Part shown: piece by piece, positions 51,882-59,562 of the stretch
How positions within the stretch are numbered: position 1 is the stretch's first letter
Layout: every line of letters begins with the position of its first letter
Assembly (NCBI GenBank): GCA_017519185.1
Contig: JAFWSX010000011.1
Location: 1 to 59,562 of the forward strand
Reading direction: 5' to 3'
DNA: 59,562 bases
Source: Bacteroidales bacterium
GTDB lineage: Bacteria; Bacteroidota; Bacteroidia; Bacteroidales; UBA932
Translations under genes and position numbers: made by a program
Notes under the pieces: model-generated
What the model was told of the DNA's origin: nothing
Databases searched by the model: none
Seen by the model: the letters and a program-made list of their open reading frames with translations, nothing else

Positions 51882-53825
51882 ATGTTCTTCTATTGTCACA
51901 GTCTTTCGGACGTAGACTTCGCGTATTGTGTCTCCTACAGGAAATTCCTGCAGAAGAAGGCCATCGTGGAGCTGCGTCTCGACCTGCTGGACTTCGATGC
52001 CGGCCAGGTGAAGGACTTCTTCAAGCAGACGCAGGGCCTCCCGTCAATAGCGACCTACCGTCTCGTGGAAGAGGAAGACGAGGAAATGATGGCAGAAGAA
52101 CTGGACAAGGCGGTCCGTCTGCTGTCTGCTGCGGTGATGGCGGGGGCTGCATATATCGACATCGACCTGGAGTTCCCGGAGAACGAAAGGGACTGGCTGA
52201 TAACCCTCGCGCTGAATTACCACTGTGGACTTATAGTTTCCTACCATAACTACTACGGCGTTCAGCCGGTCTCTGAACTGAAAGCGATAGCTTCACGCTG
52301 CTTCGCACTGGGAGCCGACCTGGTGAAGATTGCCACGACTGCCCGTCATCCGGACGAGGCCGAGTCGGTTCTGGCTCTCTACGACTGGTTCCCTGCAGAC
52401 AGTCTCGTGGCCTTCGCAATGGGTACCTACGGCAGGCTTTCTAGGGTGAGGGCGCTGGACAAGGGTTGCCCCCTGTACTACGTTTCGCCGCGCCAGAGCC
52501 GCCTTGTGGCAGACGGTCAGCCCACAGTCTTCGACATTCTCGACAAGGAATACAAGAAACTGGTGGGAGATGTGAAGGCTCCGTGCTCGTCGAGCTATGC
52601 TGTCAGGGCCATCATAGCCGCTGCTCTGTGCAAGGGTGAGAGCCGCATCCGCCAGGTGAACCTCTCGCTCGACGTTACTGCTGCGATGAACGTAGCCCGG
52701 CAACTCGGCGCACAGGCCCATTACAACAAGAAGACCCGCATAATCACTGTGAAAGGAGCTCAGGAGGACATTGTCGCCGAAGGCCTGAAGGTGGATGGGA
52801 ATATGCTGCACGCGGGGGAAAGCACCCTTGTGGCAGAGATCTGCATAGCCCTGGCCACGCTGAGCCGCGAGCCTGTGACCGTGACTGGCGGCAAGAGCCT
52901 GCTCAAGAAACGTTTCGCAGGCACCTGCACTCCTCTGCTGAGGCACGGCGTGCAGATGAACTTCACCCAGGGCCGTCTGCCCGTGACCGTGAGCGGCCGT
53001 CCCACTCCCGGTACCTACATCATCGACGGAACCCGCCGCTCCGGAGCCGTCACGGGGCTGCTCTTCGTGCTGCCGATGCTTGAGAAAGGTTCTAAGGTTG
53101 TGATCCGCAAGGCTGTGGGAGTGCCGTACATAAGGATGACGATGAACATCCTGGAGCGCTTCGGCTATACATTCAACGGAGAGGATTTCTCAGGCCTGGA
53201 TATCTTCGTGGCATTCAAGGGCAGGCAGGCGATGCACCCTGGCAGGCTGCGCATCGAAGGTGACTGGACCGGAGCCGCGCTATGGATGGTGATGGGAGTG
53301 ACGGTTGGAGAGAGCATGGTACGCAGACTGCCTCTGGAGACCGACCAGGGCGGCAATATGATTCTCGACGTGATAGACCGAGCCGGAGGCGACGTGGGTT
53401 ACTTCATCGACGAGAAGGCCGGAGTCAACAGGGGCGATTTCTCAGCTTTGCGCAGCGTGACTTTCGCCTTCAAATATGACCTGGCGGAGACTCCCGACCT
53501 GATAGGGCCGCTGCTGATGCTGGCCCTTCGCAGCGAAGGGACCAGCGAGCTGACAGGCATCTCACGCCTCAACGGCTGGGAGGCCGAGCGGCTGCGCAAT
53601 TTCGTGACGGAATTCCGCAGGCTGGGAGCCCTGATAGACGTTGACGGAGACAGCCTCAAGATCACAGGCAGCTTCGACAACAAGCTCAGCGGGGGCAAGG
53701 TGGCGTCGCACGGCGACCCGCTGCTGGCAATGGCCCTTTCGGCCGCAAATCTCATCAGCGAGGGTGAAATCGAGATCACAGACCGCGCAGAGGCCGAAAA
53801 AACCTGGCCGGGATTCAGGTGTTAG
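51882..53825 (+). CDS. Fusion of type I 3-dehydroquinate dehydratase and a divergent EPSP-synthase-like domain
   Basis: Residues ~1-225 are an AroD type I barrel with the catalytic His122 (SYHN) and Schiff-base Lys149 (VKIATTA), so dehydration of dehydroquinate is expected. Residues ~230-647 follow the EPSP synthase (AroA) fold from end to end, but several active-site positions differ from E. coli AroA by my manual alignment: Lys22 is Ser237, Gln171 is Gly388, Lys340 is Trp566 and Arg386 is Leu614. Arg27, Arg344, the PD of Asp313 and the terminal Lys411 (EKTWPGF) are kept. The AroA half may be inactive, have another role, or be an unusual active variant. It follows aroB in the same operon. 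Confidence 0.85.
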   Translation: MFFYCHSLSDVDFAYCVSYRKFLQKKAIVELRLDLLDFDAGQVKDFFKQTQGLPSIATYRLVEEEDEEMMAEELDKAVRLLSAAVMAGAAYIDIDLEFPENERDWLITLALNYHCGLIVSYHNYYGVQPVSELKAIASRCFALGADLVKIATTARHPDEAESVLALYDWFPADSLVAFAMGTYGRLSRVRALDKGCPLYYVSPRQSRLVADGQPTVFDILDKEYKKLVGDVKAPCSSSYAVRAIIAAALCKGESRIRQVNLSLDVTAAMNVARQLGAQAHYNKKTRIITVKGAQEDIVAEGLKVDGNMLHAGESTLVAEICIALATLSREPVTVTGGKSLLKKRFAGTCTPLLRHGVQMNFTQGRLPVTVSGRPTPGTYIIDGTRRSGAVTGLLFVLPMLEKGSKVVIRKAVGVPYIRMTMNILERFGYTFNGEDFSGLDIFVAFKGRQAMHPGRLRIEGDWTGAALWMVMGVTVGESMVRRLPLETDQGGNMILDVIDRAGGDVGYFIDEKAGVNRGDFSALRSVTFAFKYDLAETPDLIGPLLMLALRSEGTSELTGISRLNGWEAERLRNFVTEFRRLGALIDVDGDSLKITGSFDNKLSGGKVASHGDPLLAMALSAANLISEGEIEITDRAEAEKTWPGFRC

Positions 53826-53853
53826 TTTCTTGTGGAAAAAAACGAACTTGTTT

Positions 53854-53886
53854 TTTGCGATTACTTCTGCTGTCTGGAGTAACTTG
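53854..53886 (+). promoter_or_regulatory. Possible promoter of nrdJ
   Basis: TTTG (53854-53857) and TAACTTG (53880-53886) are separated by 22 bases, close to the Bacteroidota -33/-7 pattern but with a one-base-short -7 element. It ends 31 bases before the nrdJ ATG. The 92-base gap is too short for a cobalamin riboswitch and none was recognised. Confidence 0.35.
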
Positions 53887-53917
53887 CATAGCCTAAAGAC
53901 AGATATCAATCCAGATT

Positions 53918-56437
53918 ATGAAAACTTTCAGTTTCGATGAGGCGCTGGCCTCGTCGAAGGACTATTTTAAGGGTGATGAGCTGGCCGCATCGGTGTGGGT
54001 CAGCAAATATGCCCTCAAAGATTCTGACGGAAACATCTACGAAGTGAATCCCGATATGATGCACGAGCGCATCGCATCGGAGTTTGCGCGTATCGAAGAC
54101 AAATATCCCAACCCCCTCGGCAAGCAGGCAATCTTCGCCTTGCTTAAGGATTTCAAATATGTGATTCCTCAGGGCGGTCCTATGAGCGGCATCGGCAACA
54201 CCAACCAGGTGGTTTCTCTGTCGAATTGCTTCGTGATAGGCCATGACAATCCCGCCGACTCCTACGGAGGCATCCTTATGATCGACGAGGAGCAGGTTCA
54301 GCTGATGAAGCGTCGCGGCGGAGTGGGTCACGACCTGTCGCATCTGCGCCCCACCGGCACCCCGGTGCTGAACAGTGCCCTGACGTCCACCGGCGTTGTG
54401 CCGTTTATGGAAAGGTATTCCAACTCCACAAGGGAGGTTGCCCAGGACGGCCGCCGCGGAGCGCTGATGCTCACCATAGCCATAAAGCATCCAGACGCCG
54501 CCCGTTTCATCGACGCCAAGATGGAACAGGGCAAGGTCACCGGTGCAAACGTTTCTGTGAAGGTCGATGACGCATTTATGCGTGCTGCCCTCAGCGGCGA
54601 ACCCTACAAACAGCAGTTCCCCATCAATTCCACCCACCCTATGGTGGAGCAGGAGATTGATGCCGCCGCGCTGTGGAAGAAGATCATCCACAACGCCTGG
54701 AAGTCGGCTGAGCCGGGTGTGCTGTTCTGGGACACCGTGCTGCGCGAGTCTGTGGCCGACTGCTATGCCGACCTTGGCTACCGCACTGTCAGCACGAACC
54801 CCTGCGGCGAGATTCCGCTGTGTCCCTACGATTCCTGCCGCCTGATAGCCCTCAACCTCTTTTCATACGTCGTTAATCCTTTCAAGCCCGATGCTTATTT
54901 CGATTTCGACCTGTTCAAGGACCACGTCCGCAAGGCAATGCGCCTGATGGACGACCTCATCGACCTGGAGATGGAGAAGATAGATTCCATCTTGGCCAAA
55001 ATAGAGAGGGATCCCGAGGACGACAGTGTCAAGAGGACTGAATACGACCTGTGGCGCAAGATCCGCACAAAATCGCTGGGAGGCCGCCGCACCGGCCTCG
55101 GCATCACCGCAGAGGGTGATATGCTCGCGGCTCTTGGCCTGCGCTACGGCACCGAGAGGGCTATGGATTTCGCAGTCAAGGTACAGAAGACACTGGCCGT
55201 GGAGGCCTACCGTTCGTCAGTGGAGATGGCCGAGGAGCGCGGAGCATTCCCAATCTACGATGCCGAGAGGGAGAAGGACAATCCAATGATACTCCGCATC
55301 AAGAATGCCGACCCCGCTCTCTATGAGAAGATGGTCAAAGTCGGCCGCAGGAACGTGTCGATGCTCACCATCGCCCCGACCGGCACCACCAGCCTGATGA
55401 CACAGACCACTTCGGGTATCGAGCCTGTGTTCCGCGCATTCTACAAGCGCCGCAAGAAGGTCAATCCCAACGACAAGGGCGTGAAGGTGACCTACCGTGA
55501 CGATGTGGGCGATTGCTTCGAGGAATACTTCGTTTTCCACCACAAGTTTATGGAGTGGGCTGTCAGCAGCGGCTACACCGAAGAGCAGGTGCGGGCTATG
55601 GATGCTGACCAGCTGGATGCCCTGATGGCTCAGTCTCCCTACTACAAGGCTTCGGCCGGAGACATCGACTGGGTGGCCAAGGTTCGTATGCAGGGCGCCA
55701 TCCAGAAGTGGGTGGACCATTCCATCAGCGTTACCGTCAACTTGCCTGAGGATATCAGTGAGGAGATGGTCAGCGAGGTGTACCGTACAGCCTGGGAATG
55801 CGGCTGCAAGGGTATGACTGTCTACCGCGAGGGGTCACGCAGCGGCGTGCTCGTCGAGGTTAAGAAGAAGGAGGAAACAGCTGCAAAACCCCGCAAGCGT
55901 CCCGAAAGCCTCGAGGCCGACGTCGTGCGCTTCCGCAACGGCAGCGAGAAGTGGATTGCCTTCGTGGGTATGTTCAAAGGTCAGCCTTATGAGATTTTCA
56001 CCGGTATCCTCGACGAGGAGACCCGCACCGTGCCGCAGTCCATCGAGCACGGATGGATTGTGAAGGTGAAGGATCCGGCCACTGGCAAGAGCCGTTACGA
56101 CTTCCATTATGTGGATGCCTACGGCTATCCGAACGTGGTGGGCGGCATCTCGCATATGTTCAACAAGGAGTACTGGAACTACGCCAAGCTGATTTCCGGG
56201 GTCATCCGCAACGGTATGCCGATCGTAGACATCCTGAACCTGGTGCACGGCCTGTCGCTCGACAGCGAGTCTATCAATACCTGGAAGAACGGAGTGGAGC
56301 GTGCACTGAAGAAGTACATTCCTGACGGTACCCGTGACGAAACCGGCAAGACCTGCCCGAACTGCGGTGGCCACAGCCTGGTCTATCAGGAGGGCTGCCT
56401 GGTATGTATGGACTGCGGATATTCTAAATGCGGTTAG
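53918..56437 (+). CDS. nrdJ: Adenosylcobalamin-dependent (class II) ribonucleotide reductase
   Basis: Makes deoxyribonucleotides without oxygen, using coenzyme B12. The core has VSLSNCFVIG (first active-site Cys), STNPCGEIPLCPYDSCRLIALN (~289-310, with N-x-C-x-E radical site), and APTGTTSLMTQTTSGIEPVF (~487-506). A TSCPD-type domain (~660-780) is followed by a C-terminal zinc ribbon/redox tail with CPNCGGHSLVYQEGCLVCMD. At 839 aa it is typical for NrdJ. ispE follows after 3 bases. Confidence 0.95.
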   Translation: MKTFSFDEALASSKDYFKGDELAASVWVSKYALKDSDGNIYEVNPDMMHERIASEFARIEDKYPNPLGKQAIFALLKDFKYVIPQGGPMSGIGNTNQVVSLSNCFVIGHDNPADSYGGILMIDEEQVQLMKRRGGVGHDLSHLRPTGTPVLNSALTSTGVVPFMERYSNSTREVAQDGRRGALMLTIAIKHPDAARFIDAKMEQGKVTGANVSVKVDDAFMRAALSGEPYKQQFPINSTHPMVEQEIDAAALWKKIIHNAWKSAEPGVLFWDTVLRESVADCYADLGYRTVSTNPCGEIPLCPYDSCRLIALNLFSYVVNPFKPDAYFDFDLFKDHVRKAMRLMDDLIDLEMEKIDSILAKIERDPEDDSVKRTEYDLWRKIRTKSLGGRRTGLGITAEGDMLAALGLRYGTERAMDFAVKVQKTLAVEAYRSSVEMAEERGAFPIYDAEREKDNPMILRIKNADPALYEKMVKVGRRNVSMLTIAPTGTTSLMTQTTSGIEPVFRAFYKRRKKVNPNDKGVKVTYRDDVGDCFEEYFVFHHKFMEWAVSSGYTEEQVRAMDADQLDALMAQSPYYKASAGDIDWVAKVRMQGAIQKWVDHSISVTVNLPEDISEEMVSEVYRTAWECGCKGMTVYREGSRSGVLVEVKKKEETAAKPRKRPESLEADVVRFRNGSEKWIAFVGMFKGQPYEIFTGILDEETRTVPQSIEHGWIVKVKDPATGKSRYDFHYVDAYGYPNVVGGISHMFNKEYWNYAKLISGVIRNGMPIVDILNLVHGLSLDSESINTWKNGVERALKKYIPDGTRDETGKTCPNCGGHSLVYQEGCLVCMDCGYSKCG

Positions 56438-56440
56438 CAG

Positions 56441-57196
56441 ATGATAGCTTTTCCGAACGCGAAGATCAACCTGGGGCTGAACGTTCTGCGGCGTCGCGAC
56501 GACGGCTACCACGACATCAGCACGGTGTTCGTGCCCTACAAGGGGCTGAGCGATGTGCTGGAGGTGGTGTTTTCCGATGAGCCGGGGATGTTCTGCTACG
56601 GCATTCCCTGCGGCTGCGAGCCGGAGAAGAATCTCTGCTTCAAGGCTTGGCAGCTGATGGCCCGGAAGTATGGCGTCGGCCCTGCGAAGATATATCTCTA
56701 CAAGAAGATTCCTTCGGGATCGGGACTCGGCGGCGGTTCTGCCGATGCGGCGTTCACGCTGCGTCTCATAAATGATCTTTTTGAACTCGGCCTGAGTGAC
56801 GAGTGTCTTGCCGCGGATGCCGCTACTCTGGGCAGCGACTGTGCGTTTTTCATCTACAACCGGCCGATGGTGGCGGAGGGCAGGGGTGAGATTCTGCGCA
56901 ACTGCAGTCTCTCTCTTGAGGGGTATCGCGTTGAGGTGGTGGTGCCGCAGGTGCAAGTGAGCACTGCCGAGGCCTACCGTTCGGTGAAGCCGGCTGTGCC
57001 TGAGCTTTCGGTGGAGGAAATCGTCAGCCGTCCCGTGGAGGAGTGGCGCGGTTTGCTTGTCAATGATTTCGAGGCGAGCATTCTGCCGGCTCATCCCGAA
57101 ATCGCCGCCGCCAAGCAGGACTTCTATGACCGCGGCGCAGTCTATGCCTCAATGTCCGGCTCTGGCAGCTCCGTCTTCGGCATCTTCCGAGAGTAG
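56441..57196 (+). CDS. ispE: 4-diphosphocytidyl-2-C-methyl-D-erythritol kinase
   Basis: GHMP kinase of the MEP isoprenoid pathway. FPNAKINLGLNVLRRRDDGY (~4-23) and the ATP-binding PSGSGLGGGSADAAF (~90-104) are present, and C-terminal SMSGSGSSVFGIF marks the GHMP C-domain. At 251 aa it is a compact form. Its stop codon's last base is also the first base of an inverted-repeat element, so that element inserted or arose right at the gene end. Confidence 0.93.
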   Translation: MIAFPNAKINLGLNVLRRRDDGYHDISTVFVPYKGLSDVLEVVFSDEPGMFCYGIPCGCEPEKNLCFKAWQLMARKYGVGPAKIYLYKKIPSGSGLGGGSADAAFTLRLINDLFELGLSDECLAADAATLGSDCAFFIYNRPMVAEGRGEILRNCSLSLEGYRVEVVVPQVQVSTAEAYRSVKPAVPELSVEEIVSRPVEEWRGLLVNDFEASILPAHPEIAAAKQDFYDRGAVYASMSGSGSSVFGIFRE

Positions 57197-57370
57197 CAGA
57201 TAGTGTGAAAGCAAGGCCTTCGGGGGGTTCCGTGAGCCATTGGCTCACTCCAATCCCTCCCAACGCCATCATCGTCATCGCGTCGCGATAACTCGCTGTC
57301 GTTGGGTCCCTCCCGCTCTGCACGCCGCGGGCGGCCAGCCCCCACTCAGACCTTCTTTCACACTATCTGC
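57196..57370. repeat. Structured 175-bp element with terminal inverted repeats (element 1)
   Basis: The ends GCAGATAGTGTGAAAG (57196-57211) and CTTTCACACTATCTGC (57355-57370) are perfect 16-bp inverted repeats, extended to about 20 bp with one bulged C. Inside are further palindromes: GTGAGCC/GGCTCAC, CCCAACG/CGTTGGG and ATCGCG/CGCGAT. No coding frame is convincing. The layout fits a MITE-like or REP-like non-autonomous element, or a folded RNA or terminator of ispE. Confidence 0.75.
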
Positions 57371-57467
57371 TTTTCATAGTTACATTATCTCGATTATATA
57401 GAGATGCATTGTTGCAGCAACTTGCCTCTTCGAGGAATTCTCAGCCATTAGTTAATCAGGTCTATTA
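57371..57467. other. Spacer between two inverted-repeat elements
   Basis: 97 bases with small hairpins only (ATCTC/GAGAT around 57387-57405, and CCTC/GAGG near 57425-57435). No gene or clear signal. Confidence 0.5.
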
Positions 57468-57629
57468 GGCAGAGAGAAAGAAAGCCTGAGGGAATATGGC
57501 CACCCCGGCCAAGGAAGAGGGAGGTTGCCTGCTGGATACGAGTTCTGCGCAGCAGGACGAAGTAGACAGTAGGAGGGTACGAAGGAGCGTAGCGACTGAG
57601 CTTCCCGAAGGCTTTGCTTTCTCTCTGCC
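57468..57629. repeat. Structured 162-bp element with terminal inverted repeats (element 2)
   Basis: The ends GGCAGAGAGAAAG (57468-57480) and CTTTCTCTCTGCC (57617-57629) are perfect, and continue with AAAGCCT/AGGCTTT after a one-base bulge (20 paired bases). An inner CCTGCTG/CAGCAGG palindrome is present. The sequence differs from element 1, but the design (bulged 20-bp terminal stem, inner hairpins, similar length) is the same. It ends directly at the rsgA stop codon. Confidence 0.75.
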
Positions 57630-58574
57630 TTACCGGTACTTCGTTTGATCCTCTAGCATGCCGAGGTAGGAATTGTAGCGCTCGGGGGCGATGGTGCCGT
57701 CGTCGACGGCCTGCTTCACTGCGCAACCCGGCTCGTGCGTATGCGTACACGGCTTGAAACGGCAGTTGTCCATCACCGCAAGCATCTCCGGGAAATAAGT
57801 GCTGAGCTCCTCCTTCTCGAAATCGATTAGACCGAAAGAACGGATGCCCGGAGTGTCGATGATGAATCCACCGCTTGAAATGGGATGCATCTCGTAGAAA
57901 GTGGTGGTGTGCTTGCCCTGCAGGTGCGCAAGCGAAATCTCGCCCGTGCGGATATACTCCAGCTTAGGGTCTATGGCCTTGATGAGCGACGACTTGCCCA
58001 CGCCCGAAACCCCCGAAAACAGATTGATCTTGCCGTTGCAGGCCTCGCGCACCACGTCGATATTCTCGCCCGTGATGGCCGACACCTCCAGGACGTTGTA
58101 GCCAGCCTGGTCGTGGTAGATTTCCTTGAAGACCTTCAGCAGCGCGAGCGAATACTCGTCGTCGATATCCCGCTTGTTCACCACGATGTTCACAGGAACC
58201 CCGTAAGCCTCGCAAGTCACAAGGAATCGGTCGACGAAAGGCAGCTTGACTTCCGGAAACTGCATCGTGACGATGAGCCACACGCAGTCCACGTTCGCGG
58301 CGATTATATGCGCCTCGCGCGACAGGTTGGTGGAGCGGCGGATGATATAGTTGCGGCGAGGATGGATCGCGTCGATGGTTCCCATCGCATCCTCCGCCTG
58401 CTCGTCGATGCTGTAGTCCACCACGTCGCCCACTGCGATTGGGTTGGTGTTGCTGCTCTCCTTGAGACGGATGCGGCCCCTCACCACGGCAGGGAACAGT
58501 TCCCACGCCGGGAGTTCGCTCAGCAGATAGTGGCTGCCGGTATGCTTGACTACAGTTGCCGTTCCTTTCTTCAT
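57630..58574 (-). CDS. rsgA: Ribosome small subunit GTPase RsgA
   Basis: Circularly permuted GTPase that checks 30S subunit maturation. OB fold (~1-75), then G4 NKRD (~123-126), G1 SGVGKSSLIKAI (~180-191), G3 DTPG (~230-233), and a Zn-binding C-terminal motif with Cys/His in CRFKPCTHTHEPGCAV. The start at 58574 (MKKGTAT) is chosen because an in-frame ATG farther up at 58595 lies inside the promoter palindrome. 314 aa. Divergent from the polyprenyl synthetase gene. Confidence 0.95.
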   Translation of the reverse strand: MKKGTATVVKHTGSHYLLSELPAWELFPAVVRGRIRLKESSNTNPIAVGDVVDYSIDEQAEDAMGTIDAIHPRRNYIIRRSTNLSREAHIIAANVDCVWLIVTMQFPEVKLPFVDRFLVTCEAYGVPVNIVVNKRDIDDEYSLALLKVFKEIYHDQAGYNVLEVSAITGENIDVVREACNGKINLFSGVSGVGKSSLIKAIDPKLEYIRTGEISLAHLQGKHTTTFYEMHPISSGGFIIDTPGIRSFGLIDFEKEELSTYFPEMLAVMDNCRFKPCTHTHEPGCAVKQAVDDGTIAPERYNSYLGMLEDQTKYR

Positions 58575-58583
58575 AGGTGAAAA

Positions 58584-58629
58584 CAAATATAGCAAAATTC
58601 CGCTTTAACCGGAGAATTTGCTATATTTG
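58584..58629. promoter_or_regulatory. Nearly symmetric divergent promoter region (rsgA / polyprenyl synthetase)
   Basis: CAAATATAGCAAAATTC (58584-58600) and GAATTTGCTATATTTG (58614-58629) form a 16-bp inverted repeat with one extra A. The outer ends are TAnnTTTG -7 elements pointing in opposite directions: TATATTTG on plus at 58622-58629 (21 bases before the ATG at 58651), and TATATTTG on minus at 58584-58591 (9 bases before the rsgA ATG). Confidence 0.65.
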
Positions 58630-58650
58630 AAGATTAAACGGAGGATTGTA

Positions 58651-59562
58651 ATGTATACTTTGCAAGAAATAGATTCGATAATCAGGAAGTCAGTATTCAC
58701 CATCGATTTCAAGAAAGAGCCGTCGTCGCTCTACGAACCGTTGGAGTATATGCTGGCAGTGGGAGGCAAACGTCTGAGACCTAGGCTGTGCCTTACGACA
58801 TTCAGCCTGTTCAAGGACAACATCAACAATGACATAATACTGCCCGCGCTTGCACTGGAGCTTTTCCATTCCTTCACTCTGATGCACGACGACATAATGG
58901 ACAACTCAGACCTCCGCCGCGGTGTTCCTACAGTCCGCAGCAGATGGGGTGACGACTGCGCCATCCTCAGCGGTGACGCGATGTTCGTGCAGGCCTACCA
59001 GTTCCTGCAGGGCTACAGGGGTCCCGAATTCCAAAAGATAATCGAGATGTTCACTGAAACCGCCATCAAGGTGATGGAGGGACAACAGTACGATATGGAC
59101 TACGAAGGCAACCAGGTGATAATGATGGACGACTACCTCAAGATGATCGGCCTCAAGACCGCCGCCTTGATAGCCTGCAGCGCCAAGCTGGGAGCCCTCA
59201 TCGCAGGTGCCTCCGACCAGGTGTGCGACGCCCTCTACGACTACGGCTGGAACCTTGGAATGGCCTTCCAGATAACCGATGACTACCTCGATACTTTCGG
59301 TGACCCTGCCGTCTTCGGCAAGAAGATCGGCGGCGACATAGAGAACAACAAGAAGACCTGGCTGCTCGTCAAGTGCCAGAAACTGGCCACCGGCGAAGAC
59401 CGTCCCTATCTTGAAAGCCTGCTGGACCAGTCTGAAGACCTGTCGGCCAAGATATCCGCAATGCAGGCCCTCTACAAGAAGCTGAAGGTAGACTCACAGG
59501 CCCTCGACGCCATAAGCCAGTATCATGAGAAAGCCCTCGCCGCCATCGAAGGCATCGGCCTC
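58651..59562 (+). CDS. Polyprenyl (isoprenyl) diphosphate synthetase, partial
   Basis: Trans-prenyltransferase chain elongating FPP/GGPP-type products. The first Asp-rich motif HDDIMDNSDLRRG (~78-90) and the second DDYLDTFGDP (~210-219), plus GGKRLRPR (~38-45), are complete and well formed. It continues in frame to the window end after 304 codons, so the last residues are missing. The ATG at 58651 follows a -7 element. It probably makes a long-chain quinone or undecaprenyl-type precursor, and together with ispE it belongs to isoprenoid metabolism. Confidence 0.93.
   Translation, partial: MYTLQEIDSIIRKSVFTIDFKKEPSSLYEPLEYMLAVGGKRLRPRLCLTTFSLFKDNINNDIILPALALELFHSFTLMHDDIMDNSDLRRGVPTVRSRWGDDCAILSGDAMFVQAYQFLQGYRGPEFQKIIEMFTETAIKVMEGQQYDMDYEGNQVIMMDDYLKMIGLKTAALIACSAKLGALIAGASDQVCDALYDYGWNLGMAFQITDDYLDTFGDPAVFGKKIGGDIENNKKTWLLVKCQKLATGEDRPYLESLLDQSEDLSAKISAMQALYKKLKVDSQALDAISQYHEKALAAIEGIGL

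Noticed and set aside
53826-53917. Cobalamin riboswitch before the B12-dependent reductase
   Set aside because: The gap is only 92 bases and no B12-box-like conserved sequence or complex fold was seen.
55835-57094. Long minus-strand frame (419 codons) opposite nrdJ and ispE
   Set aside because: Spans two well-supported plus-strand genes, His/Arg-rich with no recognisable domain, so a shadow.

Overview
The window looks like the chromosome of a member of the order Bacteroidales (Bacteroidota), probably an uncultured or gut-type lineage. The reasons are a UpxY/NusG-like antiterminator, a GH92 lipoprotein mannosidase, a DUF4988-like lipoprotein, a Wzc-type kinase ending in a Tyr-Gly tail, and repeated TAnnTTTG -7 promoter elements. 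No rRNA, tRNA, CRISPR array or prophage was seen. The first ~29 kb is visibly richer in A+T than the housekeeping half that follows.

Positions 1-29141 form one long, tightly packed plus-strand exopolysaccharide/capsule locus. It runs from the last codons of a Wzc-like kinase through a cytidylyltransferase, an amidotransferase-like lipoprotein, a Wzx flippase, two paralogous ATP-grasp ligases bracketing a GNAT and a CapA-type enzyme, a LicD transferase, a Wzy polymerase, glycosyltransferases, a beta-helix protein and an initiating sugar-phosphate transferase. Next comes a block of small-acid metabolism (13225-23511): ATP-grasp, an unknown probable TIM barrel, CitE-like lyase, aldo/keto reductase, MmgE/PrpD, a phosphonopyruvate-decarboxylase-like ThDP enzyme, both halves of a class I fumarase/tartrate dehydratase, and a second ATP-grasp. 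The locus ends with a WbuB-like transferase, GDP-fucose synthesis (gmd, fcl), a DegT aminotransferase and a GT2. My reading is that the block makes an unusual carboxylic acid which an ATP-grasp ligase joins to the glycan. This is inference from gene content.

Positions 29169-46487 hold superoxide dismutase, a sodium:alanine symporter, an OmpA-family protein with an alanine-rich linker, and a CapD/WbpM-type dehydratase. On the minus strand are GH92, dnaE and the UpxY-like gene (downstream of dnaE), then glsB-like and gpmI, with a plus-strand FkbM methyltransferase and rnr. Positions 46523-47759 are a REP-associated tyrosine transposase (RAYT) between copies of its own palindromic repeats. A third copy lies at 42083-42198.

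Positions 47759-59562 are housekeeping: recO and an ITP/XTP pyrophosphatase (minus), an S41 protease, aroB, an AroD-AroA-like fusion whose AroA half lacks several catalytic residues, a class II ribonucleotide reductase, ispE, two structured terminal-inverted-repeat elements, rsgA (minus), and a polyprenyl synthetase cut off by the window end, the last two divergent from a nearly symmetric promoter.
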